DNA of 64,000 nt from JBGTBQ01 sp041749275 (lineage in GTDB: Bacteria > Acidobacteriota > Blastocatellia > Pyrinomonadales > Pyrinomonadaceae): assembly GCA_041749275.1 (NCBI GenBank), contig JBGTBQ010000295.1, positions 3,088 to 67,087 of the forward strand, in the 5' to 3' direction. The position numbers and the translations under genes were made by a program. Below the pieces are notes generated by a model. The model was not told where the DNA came from. It ran no database searches and saw only the letters and a program-made list of their open reading frames with translations. Position 1 is the stretch's first letter. Each line of letters opens with the position of its first letter. Positions 1 through 8,188 of the stretch are shown here, in pieces.

Positions 1-79
1 GTGGACGCGCCGCGGTTCGGCGAAAGCGTCGTGTTAGAATGAGCGCAAAGACTGAAGGCGGTGTAACGGAGAGCGGCAG

Positions 80-301
80 ATGGAAATCAAAATGACTATC
101 ATCTACGAAAAGGCGGATGGCCTCGTTCAAGCTTCCGTCGCCGAACTACCGGGCGCAATCTCGCTCGGCGCAAGTAAGGAAGAAGCGCGCCGGAATCTGG
201 ACGAAGCGATTGAGATGGTGCTGGAAGGGAACCGGCTTCTCGCCGAGGAATCCGCCGGGGAAAGAATCAGCAGCGAAGAGATCGCCTTCCGCGCCGCATG
301 A
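80..301 (+). CDS. hicB: HicB-family antitoxin
   Basis: This 73-residue protein has the HicB-type partial RNase-H-like fold. The start reads MTIIYEKADGLVQASVAELP, followed by the typical S..EAR.NL.EAIEM helix near residues 33-48. HicB proteins neutralise the HicA mRNA interferase and often repress their own operon. The ATG at 80 follows a GGAG about 7 nt upstream; an ATG at 92 is also possible. The stop TGA overlaps the ATG of a hicA remnant at 298 (ATGA). The antitoxin frame is intact whereas the toxin is not, so it is probably a solitary antitoxin or a decaying module. Confidence 0.8.
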   Translation: MEIKMTIIYEKADGLVQASVAELPGAISLGASKEEARRNLDEAIEMVLEGNRLLAEESAGERISSEEIAFRAA

Positions 302-417
302 AAAGAAATGACCTGATCCGGCATCTCGAATCTCAACAGCCCCGCGAGGGGCGGAATGTTTGTAGCCCGCGCCGCTCACCTTTTTCTTTCCAGCCCCGGA
401 GGGGCGACAGAGATTAA
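298..417 (+). pseudogene. hicA: hicA toxin remnant truncated by repeat
   Basis: The ATG at 298 overlaps the hicB stop and the first residues read MKRNDLIRHLESQ, the canonical beginning of HicA mRNA interferases (about 60-80 aa). At 337 the sequence switches abruptly into a CAGCCCCG-type palindromic repeat, and the frame runs through repeat sequence to TAA at 415-417. No remaining HicA sequence (G..H motif with the catalytic His) is visible downstream. I read this as a toxin gene cut after 13 codons by a small repeat insertion or an associated deletion. Confidence 0.75.
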
Positions 418-493
418 CATTTCGCTCCTGACGGAGCTTCGGAAACCTTGTGTCACGCTGCGAGCTACAAACATTCCGCTCCTCACGGAGCTG
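337..493. repeat. REP-like palindromic repeat cluster
   Basis: Three copies of one element are seen. Copy 1 is at 337-366 (plus) and copy 3 at 464-493 (minus); they match at 27 of 30 positions and share GGAATGTTTGTAGC. A degenerate head-to-head copy spans 391-438, with CAGCCCCGGAGGGGCGA on the left and the inverted GCTCCTGACGGAGC on the right. Each unit begins with a short palindrome (CCCCGnGAGGGG type). Copies 1 and 3 face each other and could form a long hairpin. The cluster replaces the body of hicA. Confidence 0.8.
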
Positions 494-550
494 GCGGCGC
501 TTCGCTTTTGAGACATGCTCTAAAGACGAATTTCCGCTTTCGTGCGACGG

Positions 551-581
551 TTAGAGCGCGACGAGCGGACTGTGATATAGT
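551..581 (+). promoter_or_regulatory. possible extended -10 promoter for sucD
   Basis: TGTGATATAGT at 571-581 resembles an extended -10 element about 98 nt upstream of sucD. The -35 candidate TTAGAG (551-556) is weak and spaced 19 nt. This is a pattern match only. The rest of 494-678 shows no coding signal. Confidence 0.25.
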
Positions 582-678
582 TTGGCCTCTTAACAACGAA
601 AGTAAAATTTCAGGCGTTCGGTATTGCGCGGCTTCGTAGTCGTCGCGGGCCGTTCGCTGACTTCGAGGAGAGACAGCT

Positions 679-1563
<885 letters not shown>

Positions 1564-1574
1564 GCTTTTAAGGA

Positions 1575-1982
1575 ATGGCGAATTTTATGAGTGAAGACGA
1601 GCGCCTCACAACCCTCATAGAGACAGTCAGTTTACTGGCGCAATGGTCACGTGGCGCCGAAGGTAGGATAAAGGGTCTGACGGAGAATCAGGCGCTGTTC
1701 GCTCAGGCACAGGTGAGGCTCGCTGAAGCCCAAGCTGGCCTCGCCGAAGAGCAGGTGAAGATAGCCAAAGAGCTAGCGAGGCTCGTCGAAGCGCAGGCGA
1801 ACTGGGAATTTAAACTCGCTGCGCTCACCGACGCACAGATTCGTACAGATGAGGCAATGGTCGCGTTGAGCGAGCAGATGAAAGAAACGGCAGCGCAAGC
1901 GGCACACACGGATCGTCGCCTCGACGCGCTGATTGACATCGTCCGTGGGACTCACGAGGGCAATCCTCCGCGGCAATCTTAA
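1575..1982 (+). CDS. small coiled-coil protein
   Basis: This 135-residue protein is predicted almost entirely helical. Residues about 35-110 show heptad-like repeats rich in Ala, Glu, Gln and Leu (QALFAQAQVRLAEAQAGL and similar) and it ends in a helix LDALIDIVRG. There is no signal peptide or catalytic motif. A second start (ATG at 1587) is possible. It lies 11 nt after sucD and 25 nt before ndk on the same strand, so it is probably co-transcribed. Function is unknown; self-association through the coiled coil is the only supported inference. Confidence 0.7.
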   Translation: MANFMSEDERLTTLIETVSLLAQWSRGAEGRIKGLTENQALFAQAQVRLAEAQAGLAEEQVKIAKELARLVEAQANWEFKLAALTDAQIRTDEAMVALSEQMKETAAQAAHTDRRLDALIDIVRGTHEGNPPRQS

Positions 1983-2007
1983 TCAACTTGAAAGGTCAGA
2001 ATCGAAC

Positions 2008-2442
2008 GTGGCGGAACAGACAGGTAACTTAACATTCGGCATCATCAAGCCCGACGCGGTGCGCGCTGGGAACGCGGGGGCGATCATCCAGCGCATCACG
2101 GACGCGGGCTTCAAAATCCGTGGGATGAAGCTCATTCACATGACGAAGCAGGAGGCCGAGGGCTTCTACGACGTGCACCGCGAGCGCCCTTTCTTTCCGG
2201 AATTGACGACGTTCATGTCGAGCGCGCCGTGCGTCGTGCTGGCGCTCGAAAAGGAGGGCGCGGTCAAGGCGTGGCGCGATTTGATGGGCGCGACCGACCC
2301 GTCGAAGGCCGACGCGGGAACGCTGCGAAAAGAGTTCGCCGCGTCCATCGGCGAGAACGCCGTCCACGGCTCCGACTCGGAAGAGAACGCGGCAATCGAA
2401 ATCGCATACTTCTTCAGTCGTCTCGAACTCGTCTCAGGTTGA
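2008..2442 (+). CDS. ndk: nucleoside diphosphate kinase
   Basis: Ndk transfers the gamma phosphate between NTPs and NDPs through a phosphohistidine. The protein begins TFGIIKPDAVRAGNAGAI and contains the active-site His in NAVHGSDS near residue 117. I chose the GTG at 2008 because it follows AAAGGTCAG and gives 144 aa, close to the family's about 140 aa; the longer reading from 1933 would overlap the upstream gene. Its neighbour sucD is functionally related, because succinyl-CoA synthetase yields GTP or ATP that Ndk equilibrates. Confidence 0.95.
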   Translation: MAEQTGNLTFGIIKPDAVRAGNAGAIIQRITDAGFKIRGMKLIHMTKQEAEGFYDVHRERPFFPELTTFMSSAPCVVLALEKEGAVKAWRDLMGATDPSKADAGTLRKEFAASIGENAVHGSDSEENAAIEIAYFFSRLELVSG

Positions 2443-2463
2443 GCAGGAAGAACCGACAGAGAG

Positions 2464-3399
2464 ATGAAACATTGTCCCGCGTGCAACCGCACATTTGACG
2501 ACTCGCAGCAGTTCTGTCCACAGGACGGCACGCCGCTTGGCGGCAACGCGCCCTTCGCCGGAGCACAGCCCGGCGCGCCGCCGCCGTGGCAGGCCGCGCC
2601 GCCTGTGAAGAAGCGCAAGATTTGGCCGTGGGTGTTAGGCATCCTCGCCGTGTTGATCGTCGGCGGAGTCGTGCTGGTCGCCGTCGTCGGCGCCGTCCTC
2701 TACAAGTACGCCGACACGAACAACACCACGGGCATCAGGACGAACACCGATGCTCGCACGGGCACGGCGACGAACCGCGGCGTGGCGGTTGACACGTCGA
2801 ACACTGAACAGTACGTCAATGCGCGCGACAAGTTTACGGGGACGCTCGCCACGAACTATGTGGACTTTTCATTTCGTTATCCGAACACTTGGAAGCTCGA
2901 CCCCGACCCCAACCCAAGCTTCGTCCGCGTCGAACATGCCAACGCCGCCGGCAACACGGTTGAGAATTTCTCGGTCGGCTGGTTCGCCACGACCGGCGGC
3001 GGTTCGGGGGCGGGCAATACCGCGTTGCTCTCGCAGGTCATCAACAACTTAAGCAAACAGATTTCCGGCAACTTCCCCAGCTACGCCAAAGTCGCCGAGG
3101 GCAACACGACCGTCGCTGGATACAGCGGCTACGAACTGCGCTTCAGCGGCGCGGCGGGCAAGGGGACGGCGAAGGAGTTGCCCTACTGGGGGCGCATCAT
3201 CATCATCCCCGACCCGAACGGGGGGCGCAACGGCGTCTCCCTGATCCTGTTCGCGTCGGGCCACTCGTCGGACGTGAAGGGACAGGCGGACGTGGGCGAA
3301 AAGGGCGAGCTGCCCATCATCCTCAACACGTTCAGGATGGGGCCGTCGTCCGGCGCCGACACGAACGACAACGCGACGGAGACGGAAGACAAACAGTAA
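2464..3399 (+). CDS. zinc-ribbon, single-pass membrane protein
   Basis: The 311-residue protein starts with a zinc-ribbon-like tag (MKHCPACNRTFDD..QFCPQDG, residues 1-24). A Pro/Ala linker follows, then one membrane segment at about 57-80 (WPWVLGILAVLIVGGVVLV), then an extracytoplasmic domain of about 200 residues with Tyr/Trp/Phe-rich strands. The C-terminal part (about 110-300) resembles PsbP-like folds in its FSFRYP.TWK start, but I am not certain. A cytoplasmic zinc ribbon with an outer domain suggests an envelope sensor or anchor. The same kind of CP.C tag begins the gene at 48722. Confidence 0.6.
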   Translation: MKHCPACNRTFDDSQQFCPQDGTPLGGNAPFAGAQPGAPPPWQAAPPVKKRKIWPWVLGILAVLIVGGVVLVAVVGAVLYKYADTNNTTGIRTNTDARTGTATNRGVAVDTSNTEQYVNARDKFTGTLATNYVDFSFRYPNTWKLDPDPNPSFVRVEHANAAGNTVENFSVGWFATTGGGSGAGNTALLSQVINNLSKQISGNFPSYAKVAEGNTTVAGYSGYELRFSGAAGKGTAKELPYWGRIIIIPDPNGGRNGVSLILFASGHSSDVKGQADVGEKGELPIILNTFRMGPSSGADTNDNATETEDKQ

Positions 3400-3438
3400 G
3401 CCGCGCGGTCATCTGAAAGGCGGCGCAGGAAGCTTGTC

Positions 3439-3960
3439 ATGTCAATCATCGGCGACATCATCGAATCAACGAAGGCGATCATCAAAGGGATGAGCGTGAC
3501 CTTCTCCTACATCCCGAAAGAGAAGTGGACGGTGCAATACCCGGACGAGCCGGTCACCCTCCAGCCGCGCTATCGCGGTCAGCACCTCCTGCACGTGGAT
3601 GAACTGGGGCGCGAGAAGTGCGTCGCCTGCTACCTCTGCGCGGCGGCGTGCCCGTCCGATTGCATCTACATCGTCGCGGCGGACGACCCGCGCCCCGCCG
3701 AAGTACGCACCGGCGTGGACGAGCGCTACGCGAGCGTCTACAACATTGACTACGGGCGCTGCATCTTCTGCGGCTTCTGCGTCGAGGCGTGCCCGAAAGA
3801 CGCCATCACACACGGCTACAACTTCGAGCTGTCGGTCTACAACCGCGCCGACCTGCTGAAGACCAAAGACGACCTGCTCATCACCAAGCAGGTGCAGTCG
3901 CCGAACTACCGCGTCGCCTTTGCCGACGAAGACGTGGACTCGGAATACAAAGAAGTGTAG
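3439..3960 (+). CDS. nuoI: NADH-quinone oxidoreductase subunit I
   Basis: NuoI carries iron-sulfur clusters N6a and N6b in the peripheral arm of complex I. Two CxxCxxCxxxCP motifs are visible: CVACYLCAAACP (from residue 61) and CIFCGFCVEACP (about 106). Both are flanked by typical NuoI sequence such as QYPDEP and RYRGQH. At 173 aa the length is normal. No other nuo genes lie nearby, so this copy stands apart from a nuo operon, at least within the window. A hairpin at 3982-4012 follows the stop. Confidence 0.92.
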   Translation: MSIIGDIIESTKAIIKGMSVTFSYIPKEKWTVQYPDEPVTLQPRYRGQHLLHVDELGREKCVACYLCAAACPSDCIYIVAADDPRPAEVRTGVDERYASVYNIDYGRCIFCGFCVEACPKDAITHGYNFELSVYNRADLLKTKDDLLITKQVQSPNYRVAFADEDVDSEYKEV

Positions 3961-3981
3961 AGCGGTTTTCACCCAAGTTAC

Positions 3982-4012
3982 GTTTAGAGGCGGGCATTGC
4001 CCGCCTCTAAAC
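3982..4012 (+). terminator. hairpin after nuoI
   Basis: A perfect 14-bp stem (GTTTAGAGGCGGGC / GCCCGCCTCTAAAC) has a 3-nt loop and starts 21 nt after the nuoI stop. There is no T-run, so it may be a REP-type palindrome that also acts as a terminator. Confidence 0.55.
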
Positions 4013-4111
4013 ATCAAATAAGTAAATTCGCGGTTGGACGACTCACGCCCCGACGCGCCTTGACGCGCTTCTTCGTTTTCGGGAAATTAGAGCGGCTAAC
4101 GATTTCAAGGT

Positions 4112-4250
4112 GGAAGCCCGACCCGTGAGGGAGGGCGCTGCTGGATGTCAGAAGTCGGAAGGATGAAGGACGAAAGGAGAGCTGGCGCTATCTCAGTCGC
4201 TCCTTCCGACTTCCGACTTCCTATCGTCCACCCTCACGGGTCGGGCTTCC
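4112..4250. repeat. nested inverted repeat, heptamer inner arms
   Basis: The outer arms GGAAGCCCGACCCGTGAGGG (4112 on) and its complement ending at 4250 match at 22 of 23 positions. The inner arms GAAGTCGGAAGGA (4151-4163) and TCCTTCCGACTTC (4201-4213) are complementary, and the right arm runs in 7-nt steps (TTCCGAC). Together with 3982-4012 this accounts for most of the 3961-4295 gap; I see no gene in it. Confidence 0.7.
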
Positions 4251-4295
4251 GCCTTGTATCTCTATTTTCGTTCTATCACTCCGTGAGGTAACACC

Positions 4296-5174
4296 ATGTC
4301 CGACAACACTCCCCAGTTCATGACGCTCGAAGCACTGCGTTCGGTGCCGCTCTTCGCTTCGCTCGACGATGATGCGACGCACGCCCTGCGTGACCTCGTC
4401 GAGGCGCGGCGCGTGTCGTCGGGCACGACCCTCTTCCGCCGGGGCGACGAGGGCAACGCCATGTACCTGATCGAAGACGGACGCGTCCGCATCCACGTTG
4501 ACGACGCGGACGGCCATGACATAACGCTGGCCGAGTTGGGCGACGGCGACTTCTTCGGCGAGATGGCGATCCTCGACGGCAAGCCGCGCTCGGCCCACGC
4601 CACCGTTATCGAAGATGCCGACCTCGGCACGATCTCGCGCGACGACTTCCTCAACTTCGTCCGCACTAACCCGGACGTGGCGCTGAAGATGATGAGCGCC
4701 ATCACGGATCGGTTGCGGCGCACGGACGATCTGCTGCGGACGCGCGTGTCGCGCAACCTCAACGAGGTCGAGTATGAGCGCCGCACGCTCGCCGACCGCA
4801 TGGCCGATCTGCTGTCGGATTTCGGCGGCAGTTGGAAGTTTCTTATGGCGACCGTCTTCTTCGTCGTCTTCTGGGTAGTCTACAATTCTTTGTGGAGACA
4901 GAATCAGGGCTTTGATCCGTTCCCCTATTCGTTTCTCGATGTCATCAACGGCGTCATCGGCGCGCTGCTTGCGCCGATCATCCTCATCTCACAGAACATG
5001 CAGGAGAATAAAGACCGCCTGCGCGCCGACCTCGATTATCAGGTCAACCTCAAGAACGAACTCTCCATCGCCGAAGTCATGCGTCGCCTCGACGTGCTGG
5101 AGAGCGAACGCCTGCCGCTCCTCTTTGCCGAGCAGAATAAACGAATCGAAAAAGCAGTAGGCGGTAGGCAGTAG
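4296..5174 (+). CDS. cNMP-binding domain / DUF1003 membrane protein
   Basis: Residues about 10-130 form a CRP-type cyclic-nucleotide-binding domain (LFRRGDEGNAMYLIEDG, then GDFFGEMAILDGKPRSAHA as the phosphate-binding cassette). Residues about 165-265 form a DUF1003 domain with two membrane helices (LMATVFFVVFWVVYNS and FLDVINGVIGALLAPIILIS) and the QNMQENKDRLRADLDYQVN signature after them. A short coiled coil ends the protein. It looks like a membrane protein gated by cAMP or a similar nucleotide; the effector is unknown. The last residues, including the stop, are encoded by a heptameric repeat array. Confidence 0.85.
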   Translation: MSDNTPQFMTLEALRSVPLFASLDDDATHALRDLVEARRVSSGTTLFRRGDEGNAMYLIEDGRVRIHVDDADGHDITLAELGDGDFFGEMAILDGKPRSAHATVIEDADLGTISRDDFLNFVRTNPDVALKMMSAITDRLRRTDDLLRTRVSRNLNEVEYERRTLADRMADLLSDFGGSWKFLMATVFFVVFWVVYNSLWRQNQGFDPFPYSFLDVINGVIGALLAPIILISQNMQENKDRLRADLDYQVNLKNELSIAEVMRRLDVLESERLPLLFAEQNKRIEKAVGGRQ

Positions 5175-5287
5175 GAGGTGGGCGGCAGGCAGTGCAAGAG
5201 GTGTCGGAATTGAGATTTCAAAGATGAACTTCCGAACGCCCCTTTACTTGTCGCCCGCCGTCCGCTGCCGACTGCTCACTGCCTGCT
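5160..5287. repeat. heptamer-array inverted repeat
   Basis: The left arm is five consecutive 7-mers (GGCGGTA, GGCAGTA, GGAGGTG, GGCGGCA, GGCAGTG; 5160-5194). The right arm (about 5251-5287) is an inverted array of the same word family (CAGTGAG, CAGTCGG, CAGCGGA, CGGCGGG on the minus strand). The stop codon of the upstream gene (5172-5174) lies in the left arm. Confidence 0.75.
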
Positions 5288-5340
5288 GTATAATGAACAC
5301 GCTCTATTAACCCGGCAATCGCAACCATCTCTAACAACCC

Positions 5341-6039
5341 ATGATTCAGGCCGTGCTGTTCGATTTCAACGGCGTCATCATCAACGACGAGCCGTTGCAC
5401 CAGAAGGCTTTCCGCGAAGTGCTGAGGGCGGAGGGTGTGGGACTGACGGAGGAAGACTACCTGTCCATGCTGGGTATGGACGATGCGACCTTCGTCCGCA
5501 CGGCTTTCGAGCGCGCCGGGGTCGAACTGACCGCGGAGAAGATGCGCGCCGTCATCGAGCGCGAAGCGGAAATGCACCGGGCGATGATCGAGGAAGAGTT
5601 GCCGCTCTTCCCCGGCGTGGTCACGTTCATCAAGGCGCTCGCGCGCAAATACCCGCTCGGTCTGGTCAGCATGGCGGAACGCGCCGAAATAGAATTCGGG
5701 ATCGAGCGGGCGGCGCTTGGCGGGTACTTCACCGCCATCGTCAGCGCCGAAGACGTAGAGGCGTGCAAGCCCGACCCGGCCTGTTACCTGCTCGCCCTCG
5801 AACGCCTGAACCGGAAGCGCGGCGAGTCGCAGGTGCTCTCGCTCCGGCCCGCCGAGTGTCTCGTCATTGAAGACTCGCCGCCCGGCATCCAGTCCGGGCG
5901 CGGCGCGGGGATGCATACCCTCGCCGTCGCCAATACCGTCGGCGAGCAGGCGCTCCGCGACGCGGGCGCCGAGATCGTCACGCACAGTCTGGCCGACTGG
6001 ACGGTGCACGCCGTTCGACACCTCTATGACCAAGGATGA
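5341..6039 (+). CDS. HAD-family phosphatase (beta-PGM-like)
   Basis: This 232-residue haloacid dehalogenase-superfamily hydrolase has motif I FDFNGVI (Asp nucleophile near residue 8), a helical cap (about 15-85), motif II LVSMAERAE (Ser) and motif III/IV in CKPDPACYLLAL and VIEDSPPGIQSG. This layout matches subfamily IA enzymes such as beta-phosphoglucomutase and phosphoglycolate or sugar-phosphate phosphatases. In motif I the usual second Asp (DxDG) is replaced by Asn, as in several beta-PGM-like members. Substrate is unknown. The stop TGA is inside a GGATGAA heptamer array. Confidence 0.85.
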   Translation: MIQAVLFDFNGVIINDEPLHQKAFREVLRAEGVGLTEEDYLSMLGMDDATFVRTAFERAGVELTAEKMRAVIEREAEMHRAMIEEELPLFPGVVTFIKALARKYPLGLVSMAERAEIEFGIERAALGGYFTAIVSAEDVEACKPDPACYLLALERLNRKRGESQVLSLRPAECLVIEDSPPGIQSGRGAGMHTLAVANTVGEQALRDAGAEIVTHSLADWTVHAVRHLYDQG

Positions 6040-6127
6040 AGGATGAAGGATGAGGGATGAATAGACCAACCTTCAATAGAGCAGAACGATCCTTCATCTT
6101 TCATCCTTCATCCTTCATCCTTCATCC
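6032..6127. repeat. GGATGAA heptamer inverted repeat
   Basis: The left arm (6032-6060) is AAGGATG repeated three times plus one variant. The right arm (about 6090-6127) is the inverted word (TTCATCC) repeated four to five times. It fills the gap between the HAD gene and the next CDS and could form a long stem. Confidence 0.8.
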
Positions 6128-6135
6128 CTGTTTTT

Positions 6136-6987
6136 ATGACTCCCGCTGACAAACTGGCCGCGGCGGAGGCGCGCGGGCGCTTCGCGCGGGAGATGTCGAA
6201 GAGAGAGGCGACGATTGACCTCGCGCGCGTGGCGCTGCTAATCGGCGCCGAAGAGGAGCCGTCGAGATGTGATGTCGGGCGCGGCATGGAGTTGCTCGAA
6301 CGGATGGGACGTGAGGCGGGCGCACGTCTCCGGGGCGGCCACGAGAGGAGCGTCGAAGCGCTCAACCGCTACCTGTTTGAAGAAGAGGCGTTTGCCGGGA
6401 ACCAGACCGATTACTACGACCCCCGCAACAGTATGCTGCACCGCGTACTCGAACGTCGCGCGGGCATTCCGATTACGCTCTCGGTTGTATACATGGAGGT
6501 CGGGCGCTGTGCGGGTCTGCGCGTCGAAGGCGTCGGGATGCCCGGCCACTTCATCGTGCGCGTCTCGGAACCAACAGGCGAGGACGCACTGGTTGACCCA
6601 TTCAACGGGCAGACGATAAGCATGGACGATTGTCAGGAGCGGCTCGATATGATCTACGGCGGGCAGGTCACGCTCTCCAAAGAGCACCTGCGAGCGGTGG
6701 GGAATCGGGCGATCATCACGCGCATTCTCGGCAATCTGAAAGCGGTCTACCTGCAAGCCAAACTGTATCGCCGTGCGCTCGCCGCCGTCGAGCGCATTCT
6801 CTTCATCAACCCGCATTCCCTCGACGAGCGCCGCGACCGTGGGATGATTCTGGCTCAACTCGACCGACTGCCGGAGGCCATCGCCGAGACACGCGCCTAC
6901 TTGAAATTAGCGACCGACGCGACCGATGCCGAGAACGTGCGCGAGCAACTGCAAAAGATGCACGCACGGTTGGCAATGCTCAACTGA
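6136..6987 (+). CDS. SirB1-like transglutaminase-fold/TPR protein
   Basis: The 283-residue protein matches the SirB1 family. A transglutaminase-like core at about 85-190 reads NQTDYYDPRNSMLHRVLERR, then AGIPITLSVVYMEVGRCAGL and GVGMPGHFIVRV. TPR-like helices follow at about 200-275 (YLQAKLYRRALAAVERILFINP). The usual catalytic Cys position is not obvious, whereas the His of PGHF is present, so a non-enzymatic role is possible. No partner gene is evident. Confidence 0.8.
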   Translation: MTPADKLAAAEARGRFAREMSKREATIDLARVALLIGAEEEPSRCDVGRGMELLERMGREAGARLRGGHERSVEALNRYLFEEEAFAGNQTDYYDPRNSMLHRVLERRAGIPITLSVVYMEVGRCAGLRVEGVGMPGHFIVRVSEPTGEDALVDPFNGQTISMDDCQERLDMIYGGQVTLSKEHLRAVGNRAIITRILGNLKAVYLQAKLYRRALAAVERILFINPHSLDERRDRGMILAQLDRLPEAIAETRAYLKLATDATDAENVREQLQKMHARLAMLN

Positions 6988-7055
6988 GCGTGCGTCTCAC
7001 CAGCCCCGTCGAGGGCAAAAGTGGATAGCCGAGCTTGGCTTTTCAACTTTGAACT

Positions 7056-7352
7056 CTATTCCGGGTTGCCCTTGCAGCCGGGGCCGACGAGCGCGGGTAT
7101 CTTTCCGCTGAGGATGGGATAATTGGCGGCCTCTTCGTTGAGCGCCGTCCATTCTTGCAAGTGTTCAGGAACAGTTGTATCCGAGTAGATCGCCTCGACC
7201 GGGCATTCGGGTACGCAGGCGTCGCAGTCAATGCAGGTTTCGGGGTTGATGTAGAGACGGTCGGGCAGTTCGTGAAACGCTTCGACGGGGCAGACGGCGG
7301 CGCAGTCCGTGTACTTGCAGTCAACGCAATCTTCCGTGACGACGTAAGTCAT
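7056..7352 (-). CDS. fdxA: 7Fe ferredoxin
   Basis: This small electron carrier holds one [3Fe-4S] and one [4Fe-4S] cluster. MTYVVTEDCVDCKYTDCAAV starts the protein, giving the CxxCxxxxC...CP pattern, and CIDCDACVPECPVEAIYSD gives the second cluster near residues 40-58. At 98 aa it fits the FdxA/seven-iron family. It is transcribed alone on the minus strand; the redox partner is not evident here. Confidence 0.9.
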   Translation of the reverse strand: MTYVVTEDCVDCKYTDCAAVCPVEAFHELPDRLYINPETCIDCDACVPECPVEAIYSDTTVPEHLQEWTALNEEAANYPILSGKIPALVGPGCKGNPE

Positions 7353-7616
7353 CGCTTGCTTTCTCCTCCGCGAATTTTCTTGGGCGACAGCCTGAACCTT
7401 TGACGCTATCTGCTTCTATGCCAGTTGAGCGGTTCGTGTCAACCGCCACGAGGGGCGAGGCTCGCGGGAAGCCGAGGGGATTCACGCCGGTAATAGTTTT
7501 AAGGTGCGTAATCAAGCAGTGGTAATATGGGTCGCCGTTGAAACCCGCCAGCCGCGTGGAGACAACCCTCAATCAACGATCTTTTAAGTCATAGTCGAAC
7601 AATGAAGGAGTGAAAG

Positions 7617-8045
7617 ATGAGAGAGTCAAAATCGAGTCTGGTATTTCCACTAGGGCTGCTGCTCTTCGTCGTTCTGGCGTGTAATTTCAGCGCCTCAACG
7701 GCCAACATCAGCAGTCTGAAGCTCGGCAAGGATAGGGACATCAGCCAAGAGACGAGCAGCTTTAGCCCGAACGACACGATCTATGTGCTTGCCACTATCT
7801 CTAACGCACCGGGCGCGGTCAAAGTCACGGGGCGATTGGTAATTGAGTCCGTCGAGGGCGAGGAAAGCGGGCCAATACCGGGCCTCGAAAAGACGCTCGA
7901 ATTGCCGGGCAGCAGCACGGCGACATACAGCTTCTCGCCGCCGCCGAACGGCTTCCCGAAGGGGAAATATAAGGTGGAAGTCCTGATGCTAAACGAGGCC
8001 GGAGAGCAAAAGGATCAAAAGTCAGCTAGTTTTACCATCTCTTGA
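7617..8045 (+). CDS. putative lipoprotein, Ig-like
   Basis: This 142-residue protein has an N-terminal hydrophobic stretch ending in the lipobox VVLAC (Cys22), indicating a lipoprotein. The mature part has alternating strands and short turns (YVLATISNAPGAVKVTGRLV, then GKYKVEVLMLNEAGE), suggesting one immunoglobulin-like domain. The ATG at 7617 follows GGAG about 8 nt upstream. A 10-bp hairpin follows at 8080. Function is unknown. Confidence 0.65.
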   Translation: MRESKSSLVFPLGLLLFVVLACNFSASTANISSLKLGKDRDISQETSSFSPNDTIYVLATISNAPGAVKVTGRLVIESVEGEESGPIPGLEKTLELPGSSTATYSFSPPPNGFPKGKYKVEVLMLNEAGEQKDQKSASFTIS

Positions 8046-8079
8046 CACAGCATTTGTAAACTGTGTGTGGAATAACGGA

Positions 8080-8112
8080 CGGGCGCGGCATCAACACTTG
8101 ACGCCGCGCCCG
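8080..8112. terminator. bidirectional hairpin between convergent genes
   Basis: CGGGCGCGGC (8080-8089) pairs with GCCGCGCCCG (8103-8112). It lies between the stops of the convergent genes at 7617 (+) and 9253 (-) and could serve both. Confidence 0.55.
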
Positions 8113-8188
8113 CTATTCGTAAGCAATGCCCTCCACACTTGCGCGGTGGCGCCGGCCACACGTGTTGTCGAGTGTTTGATGAAGAGTT

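Noticed and set aside
6032..6127. GGATGAA arrays considered as a CRISPR
   Set aside because: Units are 7 nt without spacers and arranged as inverted arms; no cas gene is in the window.
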